Shown here: positions 6,295-10,330 of the stretch, one piece after another
Layout of the letters: the number at the start of each line of letters is the position of its first letter
How positions within the stretch are numbered: position 1 is the stretch's first letter
Source: an uncultured Bryobacterales bacterium
GTDB lineage: Bacteria; Acidobacteriota; Terriglobia; Bryobacterales; UBA6623
Reading direction: 5' to 3'
DNA length: 10,330 nt
Assembly (NCBI GenBank): GCA_946887065.1
Contig: CAMPKL010000076.1
Location: 1 to 10,330 of the forward strand
Notes under the pieces: model-generated
Databases searched by the model: none
What the model saw: the letters and a program-made list of their open reading frames with translations, nothing else
What the model was told of the DNA's origin: nothing
Position numbers and translations under genes: made by a program

Positions 6295-7124
6295 CGAGCG
6301 CGCGCTTTTTTCTCCGCCGCCAGCGATTGCGCCACGGCCGCCAGTTGCCGGATGCAGATCGCGAGCTTGGGATGACGCGGAGAGAAGTCAGGCGAGATTT
6401 CGTTTTTCGTCAGAGCGTCCGTCATCACTGGGCCGATTGAAGCCACGACAATCGAGCGGCGGAGACGATCCAAAACGAGATCCCGCAGGCCCAAAGCCGC
6501 ACTGACTTCCAAAAGGTGCGTGAGTTGGACCGAGGAGAGGAACAAGGCGATGTCGCAATTGCCGGCGGCAACCATCTGCGCGGCCCGGCGCATCGGCCCT
6601 AAGTCTTCAGGCAGAGCCCAGCGGTAGACGGGGGCCGCTTTGACCCGCATTCCTTGCGCTTCGAGTTGCAGGACGAATTCTGGATTCGAGACGCCGTACT
6701 CTTGCACCGCAACGGTCTTGGCCGGCAAGGCCTTGATGCCCTCGACAATCTCACGCCAGGTATTGGGTTCCGGCACGTTGATTGTCGGCTTGATGCCGAA
6801 GTCGCGCAACACAGCCGCCGGTTTGGGGCCGCGCGAGACGGTCTTGACGCGCTTGAGAGCCTCGATCAATTCCGCTTTGAGGCCAATGCTGTCCGCGGCG
6901 TCGATCAAGTAACTGAGGCCGACTCCAGTTGTGAGCACCAACGCGTCGTGCTGGTCCGCAACGAGTTCCCGGACCAGTTCGAGACATGAGTGGTTCTCTT
7001 CCAGCGGCAGTTCACGTACGGACGGAGCGTTGAAGCAAATGCCGCCCTCGTCGCGGACGAGGTTCTCCACCAAGTCGGCCCTGCGGCTTTCGAGCGAGAC
7101 GACTGTGAGGCCGGCAAAAGACAT
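6291..7124 (-). CDS. hemD: Uroporphyrinogen-III synthase (HemD family)
   Basis: A 277-residue protein matching the HemD family, which closes hydroxymethylbilane with D-ring inversion to give uroporphyrinogen III, the precursor of siroheme, haem and cobalamin. The two-lobed pattern is visible: the first lobe has ALVLTTGVGLSYLI (61-74) and KTVSRGPKPAAVLRDFGI (94-111). The second lobe has KTVAVQEYG (136-144), DIALFLSSVQLTHLL (191-205) and VVASIGPVMTDAL (226-238), then a SPRHPKL segment (248-254), as in the HemD proteins found beside nitrite reductase genes. The family has low sequence conservation, so motif matches are qualitative. I start at ATG 7124, where homology begins (MSFAGLTVVSLESRRADL). 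An in-frame start at 7292 would add 56 residues of low-complexity, arginine-rich sequence with no family match. No clear ribosome-binding site precedes 7124. Its place ahead of nirB suggests dedicated siroheme supply. Confidence 0.82.
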   Translation of the reverse strand: MSFAGLTVVSLESRRADLVENLVRDEGGICFNAPSVRELPLEENHSCLELVRELVADQHDALVLTTGVGLSYLIDAADSIGLKAELIEALKRVKTVSRGPKPAAVLRDFGIKPTINVPEPNTWREIVEGIKALPAKTVAVQEYGVSNPEFVLQLEAQGMRVKAAPVYRWALPEDLGPMRRAAQMVAAGNCDIALFLSSVQLTHLLEVSAALGLRDLVLDRLRRSIVVASIGPVMTDALTKNEISPDFSPRHPKLAICIRQLAAVAQSLAAEKKARAR

Positions 7125-7310
7125 GGTGCTGTGCGACGCCAGGACTCGAAGCGAGCCATGCGCTTCTCTATGCCTAACAGAGCCGGGACCAAAAAGGGAA
7201 ATGGGACAGGCGCTTGGAAGAGCGCCGCGAACGGCGCGAGATCGGCGTGCGGTCGCCTCTAAGGGGTGACGGCGATGGGTTGAAAGCGGCATAGCACCTT
7301 ACGATTCGAA
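7125..7310. other. Intergenic region upstream of hemD, no gene supported
   Basis: The hemD frame remains open back to 7292 but its translation is arginine- and proline-rich and does not look like protein. The one notable element is a perfect hairpin, GCGCCG/CGGCGC with a 4-nt loop, at 7222-7237. It is not followed by a T-run on either strand. I see no convincing promoter for hemD here. Confidence 0.35.
7222..7237. repeat. Perfect 6-bp GC-rich hairpin upstream of hemD
   Basis: GCGCCG and CGGCGC surround CGAA on the plus strand (UUCG on the minus strand). This would be a stable RNA hairpin in a hemD leader. No poly-T follows, so it is not a standard terminator. A single copy was seen in the window. 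Confidence 0.3.
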
Positions 7311-7513
7311 CTGTTCATACGTGTTGTATAGAGCTTGTTATGTGTTGATTCGCGGTCTGTCCACGATAACCGTAAAAACAAAATCGGCAAGTAGTATGCA
7401 AATAAATTTTCCATTATGGCGATATAGACTAATGAAATTATTGACGGCAGATGAAAGCAAAATTATACTCTGCTGCGGGTTGAACTCATACCCGAAACGG
7501 TTGAGTGCACATT
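7311..7513 (+). other. AT-rich intergenic patch between divergent genes
   Basis: This stretch is clearly AT-rich compared with the GC-rich genes on both sides; 7381-7440 contains 17 G or C out of 60 by direct count. A 73-codon reading frame from GTG 7321 crosses it but has no recognisable domain and no good ribosome-binding site. It could be a promoter region, the remains of an inserted element, or both, because a strong promoter sits inside and insertion-sequence-like repeats lie just to the right. Confidence 0.4.
7441..7469 (+). promoter_or_regulatory. Near-consensus sigma-70 promoter reading toward the TonB-dependent receptor gene
   Basis: TTGACG (7441-7446) and TATACT (7464-7469) each match consensus at 5 of 6 positions with an ideal 17-nt spacer (7447-7463), inside AT-rich DNA. 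Transcription would begin near 7476 and leave a 5' UTR of roughly 188 nt before the TTG start at 7664. Activity is inferred from the match only. Confidence 0.55.
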
Positions 7514-7574
7514 GGGGACCGATCAACCAGTTTGAAATCTGAAATGGGGACCAGGGTCTCAATATGTGGACCAG
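7514..7574. mobile_element. Possible relic of an insertion-sequence end (GGGACC-type repeats)
   Basis: Three related motifs occur in 61 bp: TGGGGACC (ending 7520), TGGGGACCAG (7545-7554) and TGTGGACCAG (7565-7574), with a partial AACCAG at 7525-7530 and the phrase TTTGAAATCTGAAATGGGG before the second copy. Short tandem-spaced GGACCAG repeats of this look are what I associate with the multiple terminal repeats of IS21-type elements; this is from memory, not a search. No transposase remnant and no matching opposite end are visible in the window, so it would be a solo end. Confidence 0.35.
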
Positions 7575-7591
7575 CCAAGTGGGGGCTTGGC
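7574..7591 (+). repeat. Hairpin in the 5' UTR of the receptor gene
   Basis: GCCAAG (7574-7579) and CTTGGC (7586-7591) form a perfect 6-bp stem with loop TGGGGG. There is no following T-run, so it is not a convincing terminator. It directly abuts the insertion-sequence-like repeats. Confidence 0.35.
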
Positions 7592-7625
7592 CGTGGGGTT
7601 GTATAGCTGTATGACTGTCTGACGG

Positions 7626-7654
7626 CCTGCTCGAATTAAGTAGCAAAGCAGGAG
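7626..7654 (+). promoter_or_regulatory. Ribosome-binding site partly inside a hairpin
   Basis: AGGAG at 7650-7654 lies 9 nt before the TTG start at 7664 and is the ribosome-binding site that decides this start. AGCAGG (7647-7652) is complementary to CCTGCT (7626-7631) across a 15-nt loop, so folding would hide most of the ribosome-binding sequence. Whether this matters in the cell is unknown. Confidence 0.45.
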
Positions 7655-7663
7655 AATATCAGC

Positions 7664-10330
7664 TTGAGAAAAAGTGCATGGTTCACTGTGGTCGCGACTG
7701 TGTTGCTGGCTTTGACGCCGGCGTACGCCCAGAACTTTGGCGAGTTCGCGGGCACGGTCGCTGATCCTTCCGGCGCGGTTATCGCCGGGGCGACGGTTAC
7801 GATTACGAATGACGCCACGGGAATATCCCGCACGGCGGAAACCAATGAGGCGGGCAACTACACAGTACCGTTCCTCAACCCTGGCACCTACACAATCACG
7901 GCGGAGTCGGAAGGATTCCGAACCGCGCGTACAGGCAACCTGCTGCTGCAGGTCGGCGCTACCGTCCGAAACAACTTCACGCTCGAAGTCGGGGTTGTGA
8001 CCGAGGTCGTTGAAGTCGAGGCGAGCGCGCAGATGTTGCAGACTCAAGACACGGCGGTCGGTACGGTCATCGACAACGAACGCATCGTTGAGTTGCCGAT
8101 CAACGGCCGCAATTACCTGAACCTGGTCAAGCTCAGCCCGAACGTCTCGTCCGAGATGGCGTCGGGCGGCCAGGCCGACTCCCGTCAAGGCGGCGAGCGC
8201 GCCAACCAGTCGATCTCGATCGCTGGTCAGCGCCAACAGTTCAACCGCTACACGCTGGACGGCGTGGAGAACACCGACCCGAACTTCAACACCTTCATCA
8301 TTCGGCCCTCGGTCGACGCGATCCAGGAGTTCAAGGTTCAGACGGGCGTTTATTCCGCCGAGTTCGGCAAGTCCTCTTCGCAGGTCACCGTGACCACCAA
8401 GGGGGGAACCAACGAATTCCACGGCACGGCCTACGAATTCCTGCGCAACGATAAGATCCAGGCTCGCACCTGGGGACAGCACGGCGATAAGGATCCCTTC
8501 CGCCGCAACCAGTACGGCTTCACTGCGACTGGTCCTGTGATTAAGAACCGCGTGTTCTTCATGGGCAACTTCGAAGGCCTGCGCGAGAGCGTATTCGGTT
8601 TCGCCCAGTCAACGGTCGCCAACGCGGCGATGCGGGCGGGCGATTTCTCGGGCGCCGAGCACCCGAGGATCTTCGATCCGGCCAGCGTGATGCAGGTGGC
8701 TCCAGGCCAGTACGTGGGTACCGAGTTCGCCAACAAGATCATTCCGACGAGTCGTATTCACCCGACCTCGAAGAAACTGCTGGAGTTCTATCCCAGTCCG
8801 ACCCGCTTCGAGTCGGTGAATCAGGGGCCGAACTACACCCGTGATACGCCGCGCCCGGTGGTATGGGACCAGTTCATGACCCGCGGCGATTTCACCGAGA
8901 ACGCCAGTTCGCAGTGGTTCGGCCGCTACAGCTGGGGCGGAGAGACGGTCAAGTCGGGCCGCACCTTCGAGTTCCAAGACGAGCGCATCACCACCGACGT
9001 GCAGCAGATCATGCTGTCGAACACGCGCACCTTCTCGCCGACGCTGGTCAACGAGTTGCGTTTGGGCGTGAGCCTGTTCAACAACGACAAGCTAACTCGC
9101 TTCAACGGCGAGCGCGACGTCACCGGCGAACTGGCGATCCCCGGCATGCCGAGCCCGGCCGAAATCAACTGGGGCAGCCCAGACGTCGGCATGGGCGGGC
9201 GCAACAACTTCGTTTCCGGATGGGGCGAAAGCACCGAGGGGCCGTTCGTCAACCGTAACCGCAACTTCCAAATCGTCAACAACACGAGCTGGATTCGCGG
9301 CAACCACACCTTGAAGTTCGGCATCGACATCTCGGAAGCGCGTTACGCGCAGACCGGCAACCAGTTCGGACGCGGCCAGTTCCTCTCCGACAACATCCAG
9401 ACTGCTGATCCGAGCACCAACCGTCAAGCGACCGGCACGGCCTTCGCCACCTTCCTGACCGGTTACCTCAACGAAGCGACCCGCTCCAGCGGTCTTCCCA
9501 ACGTGCAGTTCCGCCGCAAGCCGGTAATGCTGTACCTGGAAGACACCTGGAAGGTGACTCCGAAGCTGACCATGAACATCGGCTTGCGGTATGAGAACAC
9601 TCCGCCGTGGCACGACAAACACTCGGGCTACGTCAACGTTCTCTTCCACGGCTGTTTAGGCGTCGACGACACGGGCATCGACGAGAGCTGCCCGACGCCG
9701 ACGTTGGTTCGGCCAGGCAATGCGACCGACTTCCATGAAGGCCTGGCCTTCCACTTCGCCGACATCATTCCGCAGGCGGTCAGCAGCGAGCTGCTGTTCA
9801 GCCGGCGGCTGATTAAGTGGGACACCAACGACTTCGCGCCTCGTCTGGGCATCTCCTGGGCGCCGGATGCGAAGACGACGATCCGTACCGGTTACGGCAT
9901 GTTCTATGCCCAAGACACCGCTAACCCGGTGTTCGATATGGCCCGCAATTTCGGCGCCCGCGACACCAACCGCGGCACCGACGCTATCCCGAGCGTCAAC
10001 TTCGACGGCCCCTGGGCTACCAAGGCCGCCGGCGGCTCTTGCTCGAACTGGGACGGCAACTGCGTGAACGGTCTGTACACGTTCTCGAACGATGCCGGCC
10101 GCAAAACTCCAAACATTCAGCAGTGGGTGTTCAACCTGCAACGTCAGGTCACCAGCACTTTCATGGTGGAGGCCGGCTACATGGGCAGCGTAGGCCACAA
10201 CCTGCAAAAGATGCATGGTTGGAACCAGCCGCTGCTTCGCGCCGGTCCGGGAGACATCACCAGCGAGAACCAACGCCGTCCCTGGGGCGGCGAAGAGTAT
10301 GGCGTGATCCAGATCATCTCCAGTCTGGGC
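7664..10330 (+). CDS. TonB-dependent receptor-like outer-membrane protein with carboxypeptidase-regulatory-like domain (Oar-like), 3' end outside window
   Basis: Open for 889 codons to the right edge. Residues 1-22 are a clear Sec signal peptide (RK, a hydrophobic core, cleavage after AYA). Residues 26-110 form a carboxypeptidase-regulatory-like beta-sandwich (GTVADPSGAVIAGATVTITN, NEAGNYTVPFLNPGTYTITA). The plug domain follows, with ELPINGRNY (143-151), SIAGQRQQFNRYTLDG (185-200) and the TKGGTNEFHGTAYEFLRND segment (245-263) characteristic of acidobacterial members. The rest is aromatic- and asparagine-rich sequence typical of an outer-membrane barrel (for example NHTLKFGIDIS, NIGLRYEN, APRLGISWAP). 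The start is TTG: an in-frame TAA at 7637 leaves it as the only ATG, GTG or TTG start in the open stretch before the signal peptide, and AGGAG sits 9 nt upstream. The substrate is unknown; the family is linked to uptake of large carbohydrates or other polymers. No TonB box was recognised. Four cysteines (664, 676, 793, 800) fall in loop-like segments. A functional link to the nitrate genes is not evident. Confidence 0.9.
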   Translation, partial: MRKSAWFTVVATVLLALTPAYAQNFGEFAGTVADPSGAVIAGATVTITNDATGISRTAETNEAGNYTVPFLNPGTYTITAESEGFRTARTGNLLLQVGATVRNNFTLEVGVVTEVVEVEASAQMLQTQDTAVGTVIDNERIVELPINGRNYLNLVKLSPNVSSEMASGGQADSRQGGERANQSISIAGQRQQFNRYTLDGVENTDPNFNTFIIRPSVDAIQEFKVQTGVYSAEFGKSSSQVTVTTKGGTNEFHGTAYEFLRNDKIQARTWGQHGDKDPFRRNQYGFTATGPVIKNRVFFMGNFEGLRESVFGFAQSTVANAAMRAGDFSGAEHPRIFDPASVMQVAPGQYVGTEFANKIIPTSRIHPTSKKLLEFYPSPTRFESVNQGPNYTRDTPRPVVWDQFMTRGDFTENASSQWFGRYSWGGETVKSGRTFEFQDERITTDVQQIMLSNTRTFSPTLVNELRLGVSLFNNDKLTRFNGERDVTGELAIPGMPSPAEINWGSPDVGMGGRNNFVSGWGESTEGPFVNRNRNFQIVNNTSWIRGNHTLKFGIDISEARYAQTGNQFGRGQFLSDNIQTADPSTNRQATGTAFATFLTGYLNEATRSSGLPNVQFRRKPVMLYLEDTWKVTPKLTMNIGLRYENTPPWHDKHSGYVNVLFHGCLGVDDTGIDESCPTPTLVRPGNATDFHEGLAFHFADIIPQAVSSELLFSRRLIKWDTNDFAPRLGISWAPDAKTTIRTGYGMFYAQDTANPVFDMARNFGARDTNRGTDAIPSVNFDGPWATKAAGGSCSNWDGNCVNGLYTFSNDAGRKTPNIQQWVFNLQRQVTSTFMVEAGYMGSVGHNLQKMHGWNQPLLRAGPGDITSENQRRPWGGEEYGVIQIISSLG

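Noticed and set aside
7125..7292. Longer hemD product starting at 7292
   Set aside because: The extra 56 residues are low complexity and match nothing in HemD proteins; family similarity begins at the ATG at 7124.
7321..7542. Small plus-strand protein of 73 codons
   Set aside because: Starts at GTG without a ribosome-binding site, crosses the predicted promoter and the repeat cluster, and shows no domain.
7559..8482. Minus-strand reading frame of 307 codons near the receptor start
   Set aside because: Antisense to the signal peptide, regulatory-like domain and plug of the receptor gene, which are well supported. The minus-strand product has no recognisable domain.
1..10330. CRISPR arrays, rRNA genes, prophage or plasmid origin
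   Set aside because: No regularly spaced repeats, no rRNA-like sequence, and no phage or replication genes were seen on either strand.

Overview
The window looks like part of a GC-rich acidobacterial chromosome, plausibly Bryobacterales/Solibacteres. This rests mainly on the right-hand gene, a large outer-membrane protein with an N-terminal carboxypeptidase-regulatory-like domain followed by a TonB-receptor plug and barrel (Oar-like), a family strongly expanded in Acidobacteriota. The assignment is inferred from family resemblance, not from a search.

Positions 1-5977 (minus strand) hold a tightly packed nitrate/nitrite assimilation operon. In transcription order: nirB (NADH-dependent siroheme nitrite reductase, large subunit), nirD (Rieske-type small subunit), a DmsB-DmsC fusion (four 4Fe-4S clusters joined to an eight-helix membrane anchor), and the start of a NasA/NapA-type molybdopterin nitrate reductase that runs off the left edge. 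The genes overlap by 4 nt (ATGA, GTGA) or are separated by 1 nt, so translational coupling is likely. The proposed flow is quinol to DmsC to DmsB to NasA (nitrate to nitrite), then NADH to NirBD (nitrite to ammonium), all on the cytoplasmic side because none of the catalytic subunits carries an export signal.

Positions 5978-6290 separate nirB from the upstream gene. This gap contains the most unusual item in the window: a compact set of four consecutive stem-loops (6111-6218). Two of their loops are perfectly complementary over 8 nt, and imperfect pairs are G-U only if the RNA is read on the minus strand, i.e. as the nirB leader. It matches no riboswitch class I recognise.

Positions 6291-7124 (minus strand) encode a uroporphyrinogen-III synthase (HemD family). 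It supplies the siroheme precursor that NirB needs, so the gene pair makes metabolic sense.

Positions 7125-7663 contain no gene I can support. They hold an AT-rich patch (28% GC over 7381-7440) with a near-consensus sigma-70 promoter reading right, a cluster of GGGACC-type repeats resembling an insertion-sequence end, and a 5' UTR with hairpins. From 7664 to the right edge (plus strand) runs the TonB-dependent receptor-like gene, starting at TTG and still open after 889 codons.
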